DNA of 11,780 nucleotides from an uncultured Dialister sp. (GCA_900543455.1 UQRR01000069.1:1-11780); one strand, 5' to 3'; positions 1-6,529 are shown, counted from the stretch's first letter. The notes: generated by a model not told the origin, from the letters alone. Program-made: numbers and translations.

Positions 1-80
1 AGGAATCATCTGACGCGAATAGCGAGCTATTTAAGGAAGATGATGACGAAGCTATGTATAAAAATCCATATGAAATCTGA
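1..80 (+). CDS. C-terminal fragment of an unidentified protein (partial, runs off the left edge)
   Basis: From base 3 a + strand frame reads 25 codons and ends with TGA at 78-80. The tail is acidic and polar (SELFKEDDDEAMYKNPYEI at its end), with the look of a real hydrophilic C-terminus, whereas the frame starting at base 2 stops at once. The frame starting at base 1 is also open to a TAA but reads as an unlikely basic peptide. The 5' part lies outside the window, so neither start nor family can be determined; I do not recognise the protein. An imperfect stem (CTGATT 77-82 with AATCAG 92-97) overlaps the stop codon and could be a weak terminator. Confidence 0.5.
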   Translation, partial: ESSDANSELFKEDDDEAMYKNPYEI

Positions 81-102
81 TTCTGCGATTTAATCAGCGT
101 TT
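77..102 (+). terminator. possible weak terminator after the partial gene
   Basis: CTGATT (77-82) and AATCAG (92-97) can form a 6-bp stem with a 9-nt loop, followed by CGTTT. It is AT-rich with a poor U tract, so the call rests mainly on its position at the stop codon. Confidence 0.25.
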
Positions 103-161
103 CCCTAATCCCTAGCCACCAGTCACTCCTAATCCCTAGCCACTCATCCCTGCTTTCAAAC
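102..161 (+). repeat. TTAGGGA/CCCTAAT-type intergenic repeat, copy 1
   Basis: Low-complexity words CCCTAATCCCTAGCCACC and AGTCACTCCTAATCCC are followed by CCCTGCTTTCAAACTT. The same order of words recurs at 3928-3994, and inverted at 6432-6492; shorter inverted versions lie at 1542-1583 and 3482-3513. The TTAGGGA words on the opposite strand look telomere-like, but this is an interspersed intergenic element. Confidence 0.75.
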
Positions 162-269
162 TTATGGTGGCGGCTTCGCCGCGAATATATATAGGGCAAT
201 GCCCGAAAGTGACATTGCCACCATCTATACTTCGCGGCGCTTCCTTACGATGAGCGTTGTTACACTTCT

Positions 270-437
270 TCTATCCCCTTCCCTTGGAAGGGGAACGCCC
301 GTAGGGCAAGGGGTTGGTCGCGCAAAGCACGGGAAGTGATGATTGAATCGCCGCGTTTCATTTTAGCAGTACTTTCCTAAAAGCTCAGCCAACCTCCGGC
401 GCTACGCGCCACCTCCTTCCAGAGGAAGGAGGGAGAA
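270..437 (+). repeat. 168-bp direct repeat, copy 1
   Basis: The unit repeats at 455-622 with a constant 185-base offset, no indels and about five mismatches. Its left arm holds a perfect hairpin, CCCCTTCC (275-282) with GGAAGGGG (286-293). Its right arm (about 390-437) is an imperfect reverse complement of the left arm, so each unit is itself a large inverted repeat ending in GGTTGG/CCAACC motifs, MITE-like in layout. No coding content is evident. Confidence 0.85.
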
Positions 438-454
438 GCGGGATGAGTAGCCCA

Positions 455-622
455 TCTATCCCCTTCCCTTGGAAGGGGAACGCCCGTAGGGCAAGGGGTT
501 GGTCGCGCAAAGCATGGGAAGCGTTGATTGAATCGCCGCGTTTCATTTTAGCAGTACTTCCCTAAAAGCTTAGCCAACCTCCGGCGCTACGCGCCACCTC
601 CTTCCAGAGGAAGGAGGGAGAA
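455..622 (+). repeat. 168-bp direct repeat, copy 2
   Basis: Second copy of the unit at 270-437, separated from it by 17 bases. The few differences are substitutions (for example GCACGGG against GCATGGG, and GCTCAG against GCTTAG), indicating a recent tandem duplication. Degenerate single left arms of the same family occur at 1611-1665 and 6606-6656. Confidence 0.85.
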
Positions 623-851
623 ATCGAAGTAAGTGCATCGCTCTATATACTTCAAGTTTGAAAGCAGGCTATTCTTATTCCCTATTTATGAAGCTTCATA
701 GTTGAAACAGGTTCTGAAGGTTCACAGGTTTCTCATCTTGCGTGAATAGCGTATATTCTAAAACTCCGCGGCGCTTTTGATCCATCATTCCTAATTCCTA
801 ATTCGAGCAAAGATTTCATTCCCCATCAAGGGGCAGCACGCCCTCGAGACT

Positions 852-876
852 AACCCTGAACCCTGAACCCTGAACC
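852..876 (+). repeat. CCCTGAA heptamer array
   Basis: Three exact CCCTGAA heptamers (854-860, 861-867, 868-874) flanked by partial copies lie just beyond the 3' end of the DUF1847 gene. Such short arrays can change copy number by slippage, but nothing here suggests a function. Confidence 0.8.
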
Positions 877-882
877 TCCAAA

Positions 883-1488
883 TTATATCTCATCCTCGTC
901 CTGAATATGCAGTTTCTTTCTCCAGTATCTCGAGTAGATCGCGCCGAGCGGATTGTGCGCAAGAAGTCTGTCTTTCACGACAAGAGATGTGACGGGGCCT
1001 ACTGCATTCGATGTGAAGATCGTGTCATGTCCCACGCAAAGGCCGCAGATGATATTGAGATCCACGCCTTTTTCTGCCAAAAACTTTGCCTGATACTTCG
1101 GATTGCACATCGCTTCATGCTCCGCTTCCGGATGAACCTGCTTTAAGCCGAAGTTTTTCTTCGCAAAGGAACAGTTCTTGCAGCAGAGAGAGTACACCTC
1201 GAAGCCCTGCTGCCGAAAGTATTTCACGATATACCTGGCTTCTTCATGAAGACCGATGCAGAAGGCCAGTCCGAGCTTCTTGTAGCCCATCTGTTTGGCA
1301 AATTCAGCGGTCTCCTGCAGGCGGCAGATGTCGCTGTAGTATGTCCCTTCGACATAGGCCGCCGCCTCCATGATTTTCCGTTCTTCTTCAGTATAGGCCT
1401 TACGGATCTCCTCTTCTTTCACACCCGTACAATTCGCCCCACGGGTATAGCAGGCATGATGCGGGCAGTTTGCACAATCAGCTTTCAT
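883..1488 (-). CDS. DUF1847 family cysteine-rich, probably metal-binding protein
   Basis: 201 residues, probably cytosolic since no signal peptide or membrane segment is visible. The N-terminus has a CxxC-type cluster (Cys5, Cys8, Cys13, Cys20), with further cysteines at 55, 77, 102, 103, 106, 128, 148 and 151. Motifs LGLAFCIGLHEEA (72-84), CGLCVGHD (148-155) and NPLGAIY (179-185) fit the DUF1847 family as I recall it. The family is assumed to bind zinc or an iron-sulfur cluster, and no reaction is established. The ATG at 1488 has an excellent upstream AAAGGAGG, and a TATAAT box lies 35 nt upstream. The gene is monocistronic and divergent from the antiporter. The family call is strong; the role is unknown. 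Confidence 0.88.
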   Translation of the reverse strand: MKADCANCPHHACYTRGANCTGVKEEEIRKAYTEEERKIMEAAAYVEGTYYSDICRLQETAEFAKQMGYKKLGLAFCIGLHEEARYIVKYFRQQGFEVYSLCCKNCSFAKKNFGLKQVHPEAEHEAMCNPKYQAKFLAEKGVDLNIICGLCVGHDTIFTSNAVGPVTSLVVKDRLLAHNPLGAIYSRYWRKKLHIQDEDEI

Positions 1489-1522
1489 AATGGTTCCTCC
1501 TTTTGTTTTTACACCTGTCTCT

Positions 1523-1528
1523 ATTATA
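1523..1528 (-). promoter_or_regulatory. -10 box of the DUF1847 promoter
   Basis: The minus strand reads TATAAT here, 35 nt before the ATG and upstream of the AAAGGAGG ribosome binding site. No good -35 hexamer is seen at 16-18 nt spacing: that region is a T-rich run leading into the TTAGGGA-type repeat at 1542-1583. Confidence 0.6.
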
Positions 1529-1541
1529 GCGCAAAAAAGAA

Positions 1542-1583
1542 AGTTAGGGATTAGGGAGTGACTAACTGGCGACTAGGGACTAG
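1542..1583 (-). repeat. TTAGGGA-type intergenic repeat, inverted copy
   Basis: GTTAGGGATTAGGGAGTGACT followed by GGCGACTAGGGACTAGG-type words is the reverse complement of the block at 102-161. It lies immediately upstream of the DUF1847 -10 box. Confidence 0.65.
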
Positions 1584-1610
1584 GTGGTATGGAACGTCAT
1601 TCACCATTCT

Positions 1611-1665
1611 CGCCCCTTCCTTTGGAAGGGGCAGTCGAGCGCAGCGAGGCGGGGTTGGACGCGCG
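1611..1665 (+). repeat. GGAAGGGG hairpin repeat, single arm
   Basis: A perfect 8-bp hairpin, CCCCTTCC (1613-1620) with GGAAGGGG (1624-1631), is followed by a GC-rich tail ending GGGGTTGGA. It matches the left arm of the 168-bp units at 270 and 455. In frame it could be translated as an N-terminal extension of the antiporter, but it is clearly repeat DNA. Confidence 0.7.
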
Positions 1666-1693
1666 TTTGTTAAAATACGATTTCCCCCGTGTC

Positions 1694-1793
1694 GTCATCC
1701 CGAGAAAACAACACCTGTGTGCTGCCTCTTTCTACTTTCGAGCGTCCTTTATCGGTCTGCAAGGAGGATTTCTCGACTTCGCTCGAAATGACA
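1694..1793. repeat. GTCATnnCGAG inverted-repeat element, degenerate copy
   Basis: The left end is GTCATCCCGAG (1694-1704). The right end, reverse-complemented, begins GTCATTTCGAGCGAAGTCGAG (1793 downward). The pair resembles the better preserved element at 3773-3916. It lies between the two divergent genes and ends about 25 bases before the antiporter promoter. Confidence 0.6.
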
Positions 1794-1817
1794 ATACGCA
1801 TGAAACGGCTTCCACCA

Positions 1818-1846
1818 TTGTTCTTTCTCTTTCTTTCCGATACAAT
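1818..1846 (+). promoter_or_regulatory. sigma-70-type promoter of the antiporter gene
   Basis: TTGTTC (1818-1823), a 17-nt spacer and TACAAT (1841-1846) lie 43 bases before the ATG. This placement supports the start at 1889 rather than the longer in-frame extension back to 1589, which runs through repeat DNA. Confidence 0.65.
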
Positions 1847-1888
1847 AAAGAAAACTACTTTCCCACTTGTTGTAAAAGGAGACCGCCT

Positions 1889-3484
1889 ATGACTTCTTTC
1901 CTGCTCTTGACGGCCATTGTGATCTTTGCCTGTGTATTTTTGAACCGTGTCTCGGACAAGCTCGGCATCCCTGTGCTTCTCGCCTTTATCCTGCTCGGTA
2001 TGTTTTTCGGCTCGGATGGCCCCGTCAATATTGCTTTTGAAAACTACAACTTTGCTGAAGAGATCTGCTCGACCGCACTCATCTTCATCATGTTCTACGG
2101 GGGCTTCGGGACGAACTGGTCTATGGCAAAGCCTGTCGCCGCCCCTGCGATCGTGCTTTCGAGTGCGGGTGTCGTCGTGACAGCCCTTTTGACAGGCGGA
2201 TTCATCCACTTCATCCTAGGCGAACCATGGCTCCTGAGCTTCCTCATGGGGTCGGTCATCGCCTCGACTGACGCTGCATCCGTCTTCTCCATCCTCCGTG
2301 CGAAAAGGCTGAATCTTAAGTATCACACCGCCTCGCTTCTGGAAGTAGAGAGCGGCAGTAATGATCCCGCCGCTTACATGATGACGATCATCTGCATTTC
2401 TCTCATGCATGGTTCCGCTGACCTTGGGGGGACTCTCATGCTTCTCGCAGCGCAGATCGTTTTCGGGCTTGCCTTCGGCTTCGGCATCGCAGCCATCTCG
2501 AAGTGGGCGCTGAAAAAGACCGACTATCTCGCGGGCGGCTTCGACATGGTGCTGCTGACCGCCATCGCTATCTTTGCCTATGCCGCTCCCGCGATGCTGG
2601 ATGGAAATGGCTACCTCTCCGCCTATATTGCCGGCATCATTTTAGGAAACAGCGATTTCCCCGGAAAGCGCTCTATCGTTCATTTCTTCAATGGCGCAAC
2701 GAATCTCCTCTCCATGATGATCTTCTTCCTGCTGGGGCTTCTCTCCACGCCATCGAAACTCCCTGAGATCGCATGGCCTGCTTTCCTCATCGCGCTCTTT
2801 CTGACCTTCGTGGCAAGGCCTCTCGGCGTCTTCGCTCTCCTTGCCCCTTTCAAAACGCCCGCTGCCGCAAGCGCTCTGATCTCCTTCGCAGGTCTTCGCG
2901 GCGCCTCTGCCATCGTCTTTGCCATCGTCGCTTATACGCAGGCGCCGGTGAATGACATCGTCTTCCATGTCACCTTCTTCATCGTTCTTCTTTCCATCCT
3001 CTTTCAGGGCGCGCTTCTGCCGCTCGCAGCGAAGAAGCTCTCTATGATCGATCATGAGAGCGATGTCATGAAGTCCTTCACCGACTACACGGAAGAGATG
3101 CCGGTACAATTCATCCAGTTCACCCTGCCCGCGAGGCATGCGTGGTGCGGAAAGGCACTCTCGGAGATCGCATTCCCTCCTGAGACGCTCGCCATCCTTC
3201 TTTCCCGCGGCGCCGAGAAGATCATCCCGAATGGCGACACGAGGCTCTCTGCCGGAGATACGCTCGTCCTTTCCGCTTTGAGCGTCGCTCCTGTCACAGG
3301 TCTTGCCCTCTCGGAGATCCATGTCACGAAGAAGAGCCGCTATTACCAGAAGAGCCTCTCCTCTCTCCGCCTCCCCCACGGTCATCTTGTCGTCCTCATC
3401 CTAAGGCAGGGAGAAGTCATCATCCCGAAAGGAGATACCGTGCTTGAAGCGGGAGACGTGATGGTGATGAATGGAAAAAATTAG
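1889..3484 (+). CDS. CPA1/NhaP2-type potassium (or sodium)/proton antiporter with C-terminal RCK_C-like domains
   Basis: 531 residues. Residues 1-385 form a polytopic membrane domain with about 12-13 hydrophobic segments. CPA1 landmarks are STDAASVFSILR (126-137) and ESGSNDP (154-160), which holds the Asn-Asp pair typical of the transport site, plus the conserved FAGLRGASAIVFA region (333-345). Residues about 410-465 and 475-530 form two similar soluble modules with GDTRLSAGDTLV and GDTVLEAGDVMV signatures, as in RCK_C (TrkA-C) regulatory domains. The family exchanges K+ or Na+ for protons across the cytoplasmic membrane, and the RCK_C pair suggests ligand gating. The start is the ATG after AAAAGGAGA and downstream of a good promoter. 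Transcription appears monocistronic. Which cation is transported cannot be read from sequence. Confidence 0.9.
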   Translation: MTSFLLLTAIVIFACVFLNRVSDKLGIPVLLAFILLGMFFGSDGPVNIAFENYNFAEEICSTALIFIMFYGGFGTNWSMAKPVAAPAIVLSSAGVVVTALLTGGFIHFILGEPWLLSFLMGSVIASTDAASVFSILRAKRLNLKYHTASLLEVESGSNDPAAYMMTIICISLMHGSADLGGTLMLLAAQIVFGLAFGFGIAAISKWALKKTDYLAGGFDMVLLTAIAIFAYAAPAMLDGNGYLSAYIAGIILGNSDFPGKRSIVHFFNGATNLLSMMIFFLLGLLSTPSKLPEIAWPAFLIALFLTFVARPLGVFALLAPFKTPAAASALISFAGLRGASAIVFAIVAYTQAPVNDIVFHVTFFIVLLSILFQGALLPLAAKKLSMIDHESDVMKSFTDYTEEMPVQFIQFTLPARHAWCGKALSEIAFPPETLAILLSRGAEKIIPNGDTRLSAGDTLVLSALSVAPVTGLALSEIHVTKKSRYYQKSLSSLRLPHGHLVVLILRQGEVIIPKGDTVLEAGDVMVMNGKN

Positions 3485-3513
3485 GGACTGGTGACTAGTA
3501 GCTAGGGACTAGG
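3482..3513 (-). repeat. TTAGGGA-type intergenic repeat, short inverted copy
   Basis: TTAGGGACTGGTGACTAGT-type words start within the antiporter stop codon, so the repeat directly abuts the gene end. No classical terminator separates the gene from it. Confidence 0.6.
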
Positions 3514-3657
3514 AAATCCTCGCGAGCTGAGCAGACCCCTGGAGAGGGGTCGCGCCAAAGGCGCCGGATAGAGTGCCCCGCAGGGGCACAACTCTACGTA
3601 GCTGTCAGCGTCCCATCTGCGTGAATCGTTTTTCGGCTATCCCCAAGCAACCCACTG
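3514..3657 (+). repeat. hairpin-rich 144-bp repeat, copy 1
   Basis: Three consecutive stems can be read: GACCCCT (3534-3540) with AGGGGTC (3545-3551); GCGCC (3552-3556) with GGCGC (3560-3564); and TAGAGT plus GCCCC (3569-3579) with GGGGC (3583-3587) plus ACTCTA (3591-3596). A copy at 4007-4149 has mutations that weaken two of the stems. It may act as a terminator or RNA stabiliser for the antiporter transcript, but no U tract follows. Confidence 0.75.
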
Positions 3658-3715
3658 GCGTTAGGTTTCACCGGTTCAACATGTTCTACAGGTTCTACAG
3701 GTTCAGCGGGGAAGG

Positions 3716-3745
3716 TGCGGCGCATAAAAATATAGAAGCGCCGCA
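3716..3745. repeat. TGCGGCGC hairpin module
   Basis: TGCGGCGC (3716-3723) pairs with GCGCCGCA (3738-3745) around an AT-rich loop. The same module, reverse-complemented, is at 6530-6559, and a decayed one is near 4248-4278. Confidence 0.7.
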
Positions 3746-3772
3746 GAGTTTTAGATAGCGCTTCGCGCCGTC

Positions 3773-3916
3773 GTCATTTCGAGCGTAGCCGAGAAATCTC
3801 TATGGCAGAACGCTCATTGCCTGATGTGAGACAGCACCAAGACAACGTTTTTCCTCGGCGCATACACGCTGATTCCCGCAGGACAGTAGAGATCCCTCGG
3901 CTACGCTCGGGATGAC
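3773..3916. repeat. 144-bp element with 29-bp GTCAT...TCTCT terminal inverted repeats
   Basis: Left terminus 3773-3801 and right terminus 3888-3916 are reverse complements except at about five positions; both share GAGCGTAGCCGAG as core. The roughly 86-bp interior is noncoding. Similar GTCAT(TTC/CCC)GAG...CGAG ends are scattered through intergenic DNA of many bacteria, so I read this as a REP- or MITE-like element rather than a transposase-bearing one. Confidence 0.75.
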
Positions 3917-3927
3917 GATGCCGGAGA

Positions 3928-3994
3928 ATCCCAGTCACCAGTCACTCCTAATCCCCAATCCCTAATCCCTAGCCACTCCTCCCTGCTTTCAAAT
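3928..3994 (+). repeat. TTAGGGA/CCCTAAT-type intergenic repeat, copy 2
   Basis: CCAGTCACCAGTCACTCCTA and CCCTAATCCCTAGCCACT words end in CCCTGCTTTCAAA, the same order as at 102-161. Confidence 0.75.
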
Positions 3995-4006
3995 TTCGAA
4001 GGAAAG

Positions 4007-4149
4007 AAATCCTCGCAAGCTGAGCAGCCCCTGGAGAGTGGTCGCGCCAAAGGCGCCGGATTGAGTGCCCCGCAGAGACACAACTCTGCGTAGTTGTCAG
4101 CGTCCCATCTGCGTGAATCGTTTTTCAGTGATCCTCAAGCAACCTACTG
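4007..4149 (+). repeat. hairpin-rich 144-bp repeat, copy 2
   Basis: Direct copy of 3514-3657, starting AAATCCTCGC and ending at the CAACC(C/T)ACTG word. It has one deletion and scattered substitutions. The first and third stems are disrupted (AGTGGTC instead of AGGGGTC; GCAGAGACAC instead of GCAGGGGCAC), while the GCGCCAAAGGCGC stem is kept. Confidence 0.75.
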
Positions 4150-4320
4150 ACCGTTCTGCAGAAATCTGCCTCTTCGAGGCAGTCTATCTCTGGCCTTCGG
4201 CCTGCCCCTTCTCCAAGGAGCGACGCATTTTACGTGATTCCAATAATCCGCAGCGCTTTCATTGTATGATGTGCCGCACCACCATTCTTCATTTCTCATT
4301 TTCCTCCTTCTCCTCCAAAT

Positions 4321-4352
4321 AAAAAAACGAACCCTTGCGGGTTCGTTTTTTT
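4321..4352 (-). terminator. Rho-independent terminator of typA (works in both orientations)
   Basis: CGAACCC (4328-4334) and GGGTTCG (4339-4345) form a 7-bp stem with a TTGC loop, flanked by A7 and T7. On the minus strand it follows the typA stop by about ten bases and is followed by a run of T. It would equally stop + strand transcription. Confidence 0.92.
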
Positions 4353-4361
4353 ATTCAGCGA

Positions 4362-6182
4362 TTACTGCTGGCTTTTCTTTACATTGGCACTCTTATATCT
4401 AGCCTGACGGGAAAGAACCATCTTTCTCATACGGATGTTTTCCGGAGTGACTTCGACGAGTTCATCATCATTGATCCATTCGAGCGCCCCTTCCAGCGTG
4501 AACTTGCGGCATGGCGGCAGCTTGATAGCATCATCAGAGCCGGAGGCACGGGTGTTGGTCAGATGTTTCTTTTTGCATGGGTTGACATCCATATCCTGAT
4601 CACGGGTATTTTCACCGATGATCATGCCTTCATAGACTTCGACGCCCGGTTCCAGGAAAAGCTCGCCACGGTCGAGGACAGAGTTCAGGCCGTATGCGGT
4701 GGTGGTGCCAGATTCGAAAGCCACGAGGGAGCCTCTGGTTCTGCCCGGGATATCACCCTTGTATGGCGCATAGCCCTGGAAGACATGGTAGAGGATACCT
4801 GTGCCGCGGGTGGTGGTCAGGAGTTCATTACGGAAGCCGATGAGGCCGCGGGCCGGGATGGAGAATTCCATCTTCATATAGCCTGCGAGTTCTTCCATGG
4901 AGATCATTTCTGCTTTTCTCGGTCCAAGACCTTCCATGACAGCGCCCATGAATTCCTGCGGTACTTCGATGGTCAGACGTTCGAGTGGTTCGCACTTCTG
5001 TCCATTGATCTCCTTGAAAATGACCTGCGGCTTGGAGACTTCGAGTTCGAAGCCTTCACGGCGCATGGTCTCGATCAGGACGGAGAGGTGGAGCTCGCCG
5101 CGGCCGGAAACCTTGAATGCATCAGATGTTTCCGTGTCTTCTACACGAAGAGCCACGTTCGTTTCGATTTCCTTGTAGAGACGGGCACGGATATGGCGGG
5201 AAGTGACGAAGTCACCCTCACGGCCGGCAAATGGGCTCTTATTGACATGGAATACCATGGACAGGGTCGGTTCGTCGATGTGGATCGCCGGCAGTGCTTC
5301 CGGGTTCGTCGCATCAGCGACCGTTTCACCGATATTGATATCTTTGAAGCCGGCCATAGCGATGATGTCGCCGACCTTCGCTTCATCGACAGGCGTACGT
5401 TTCATGCCCTGCCAGTGGAAGAGCTGAGCGATATGGTCGCTTCTGATCTTTTCGCCATCGGTGATAGCGACAGGCATCCCCTGCTTCGCGGTACCGCGGG
5501 TCACACGGCCGATAGCGACCTTGCCGAGATAGTCATCCGCTTCGAGCGTGGTGACCATGACCTGCAGGCCGGCATCCGGTTCGCCTTCCGGGCATGGGAT
5601 ATACTTCAGGATCGCATCAAAGAGCGGGTCAAGGTTCTTGCCTTCATCATTCATGTGGAGCTTGGCGATGCCGCTTCTTGCCGATGCATAGAGCAGCGGG
5701 AAATCGAGCTGGTCATCGTCCGCATCGAGTTCCATGAAGAGCTCGAGGATCTCGCCTTCGACATCGGAAATACGCTGATCCGGACGGTCGATCTTATTGA
5801 TGACGACGATCGGCTTCAGCTTGTGTTCCAGCGCTTTTCTCAGGACGTACTTCGTCTGCGGCATCGGGCCTTCATGAGCATCGACGAGGAGCAGTACGCC
5901 ATCAACCATGTTCAGGATACGTTCAACTTCGCCGCCGAAGTCCGCATGCCCTGGGGTGTCGACGATATTGATCTTCACACCGTCATGCATGACAGAGGTA
6001 TTTTTCGCCAGGATCGTGATGCCGCGTTCACGTTCCAGTGGATTCGAGTCCATGACGCGTTCTGCGACCTTCTGGTTATCTCTGAAAATGTGGCTCTGCT
6101 TCAGCATGGCATCGACCAGAGTCGTCTTACCATGGTCGACGTGAGCGATGATGGCAATGTTGCGGATATCTTCTCTTTTCAT
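4362..6182 (-). CDS. typA: ribosome-associated translational GTPase TypA/BipA
   Basis: 606 residues, the normal length for TypA. The N-terminal G domain shows G1 AHVDHGKT (13-20), the RERGITI switch region (51-57), G3 DTPGHADF (75-82) and G4 NKID (129-132). Middle and C-terminal parts carry the EF-G-like domains and the TypA-specific C-terminal domain, with GRGELHLSVLIETMRREG, ARGLIGFR and TRGTG signatures. TypA binds the 70S ribosome and supports ribosome assembly, growth at low temperature and stress adaptation. I start at the ATG at 6182, preceded by AAAAGGAAAG, because MKREDIRNIAIIAHVDHGKT is the usual N-terminus. The in-frame extension to 6227 is unlike the family and lacks an RBS. The gene is monocistronic. 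Confidence 0.97.
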   Translation of the reverse strand: MKREDIRNIAIIAHVDHGKTTLVDAMLKQSHIFRDNQKVAERVMDSNPLERERGITILAKNTSVMHDGVKINIVDTPGHADFGGEVERILNMVDGVLLLVDAHEGPMPQTKYVLRKALEHKLKPIVVINKIDRPDQRISDVEGEILELFMELDADDDQLDFPLLYASARSGIAKLHMNDEGKNLDPLFDAILKYIPCPEGEPDAGLQVMVTTLEADDYLGKVAIGRVTRGTAKQGMPVAITDGEKIRSDHIAQLFHWQGMKRTPVDEAKVGDIIAMAGFKDINIGETVADATNPEALPAIHIDEPTLSMVFHVNKSPFAGREGDFVTSRHIRARLYKEIETNVALRVEDTETSDAFKVSGRGELHLSVLIETMRREGFELEVSKPQVIFKEINGQKCEPLERLTIEVPQEFMGAVMEGLGPRKAEMISMEELAGYMKMEFSIPARGLIGFRNELLTTTRGTGILYHVFQGYAPYKGDIPGRTRGSLVAFESGTTTAYGLNSVLDRGELFLEPGVEVYEGMIIGENTRDQDMDVNPCKKKHLTNTRASGSDDAIKLPPCRKFTLEGALEWINDDELVEVTPENIRMRKMVLSRQARYKSANVKKSQQ

Positions 6183-6299
6183 TTCTTTCCTTTTCCCCCT
6201 CGGGCAACCTATTGCGCTTAGGCGCACTTTTTTGATGATGACTTCACTCTATAGTGAAACCGTCAAGTTATCATATATTCGGAAATACAATTTATTATA
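6183..6299 (-). promoter_or_regulatory. typA leader with -10 box and two inverted repeats
   Basis: The minus strand has TATAAT at 6299-6294, about 112 nt before the ATG, without a convincing -35. Within the leader lie the palindrome TTCACT-CTAT-AGTGAA (6243-6258), operator-like in appearance, and a small hairpin TGCGC-TTAG-GCGCA (6213-6226). An alternative TTGACG hexamer nearer the gene lacks a matching -10. Confidence 0.4.
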
Positions 6300-6387
6300 C
6301 CACGAATACGCAAGAGTGGGGAAATAATTTTTTCGTGAAGGGCGATAGACAGGTTCAACGGGTTCTAAGGAAACAGGAGTGCCAAAA

Positions 6388-6413
6388 AGATTTCTCGACA
6401 AGCTCGAAATGAC
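6388..6413. repeat. single end of a GTCATTTCGAG element
   Basis: AGATTTCTCGAC-AAGC-TCGAAATGAC matches the right terminus of the elements at 1694-1793 and 3773-3916. No partner end was found nearby, so it is a solo or decayed copy. Confidence 0.55.
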
Positions 6414-6431
6414 GATACTGGAGCTACAAGT

Positions 6432-6492
6432 ATGAAAGCAGGGATGAGTGGCTAGGGATTGGGAGTCTTCAAGTGACTGGTGACTAGTGACC
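6432..6492 (-). repeat. TTAGGGA-type intergenic repeat, long inverted copy
   Basis: GAAAGCAGGGATGAGTGGCT followed by AGGGATTGGGAGT and AGTGACTGGTGACTAGTGA is the reverse complement of the blocks at 102-161 and 3928-3994. Confidence 0.75.
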
Positions 6493-6529
6493 GGAATGCC
6501 AGCTCATAGCATCGCCATTATTTATACTT

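Larger units (their letters stand above)
81..882. other. gene-free repeat mosaic (about 800 bp)
   Basis: No reading frame here has a plausible start, RBS and protein-like composition. The stretch is built of repeat modules: a CCCTAATCCCTAGCC-type block (102-161), a GC hairpin cluster (166-240), a 168-bp direct duplication (270-437 and 455-622), a GGTTC-word block (700-730), a CATTCCTAATTCCTAATTC block (784-802) and a CCCTGAA heptamer array (854-874). Inside the hairpin cluster GGCAATG (195-201) pairs with CATTGCC (213-219), enclosed by GGTGGC/GCCACC. The same modules recur in the other gaps of the window. Confidence 0.7.
3485..4320. other. gene-free repeat mosaic between the antiporter and typA genes
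   Basis: I find no credible gene here. In order it holds a TTAGGGA-type block, a hairpin-rich 144-bp repeat (3514-3657), a GGTTC-word array with two tandem GGTTCTACA units (3663-3709), a GCGGCGC hairpin (3716-3745), a complete GTCAT inverted-repeat element (3773-3916), another CCCTAAT block (3928-3994), a second copy of the 144-bp repeat (4007-4149) and a degenerate GCGGCGC module (about 4248-4300). Confidence 0.7.

Noticed and set aside
102..161. CRISPR array or telomeric DNA in the TTAGGGA/CCCTAAT blocks
   Set aside because: There are no regular repeat-spacer units and no cas genes. The blocks are short, interspersed and in both orientations, unlike terminal telomere arrays.
1589..1888. 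N-terminal 100-residue extension of the antiporter
   Set aside because: It translates two intergenic repeats and includes the promoter and RBS. The ATG at 1889 has AAAAGGAGA and starts directly with the first membrane helix.
4335..6221. A 628-codon open frame on the + strand opposite typA
   Set aside because: It lies antisense to an unmistakable TypA, and its translation has no recognisable family, RBS or promoter.
6183..6227. 15-residue N-terminal extension of TypA
   Set aside because: It reads through the RBS of the proper start and does not resemble TypA N-termini.
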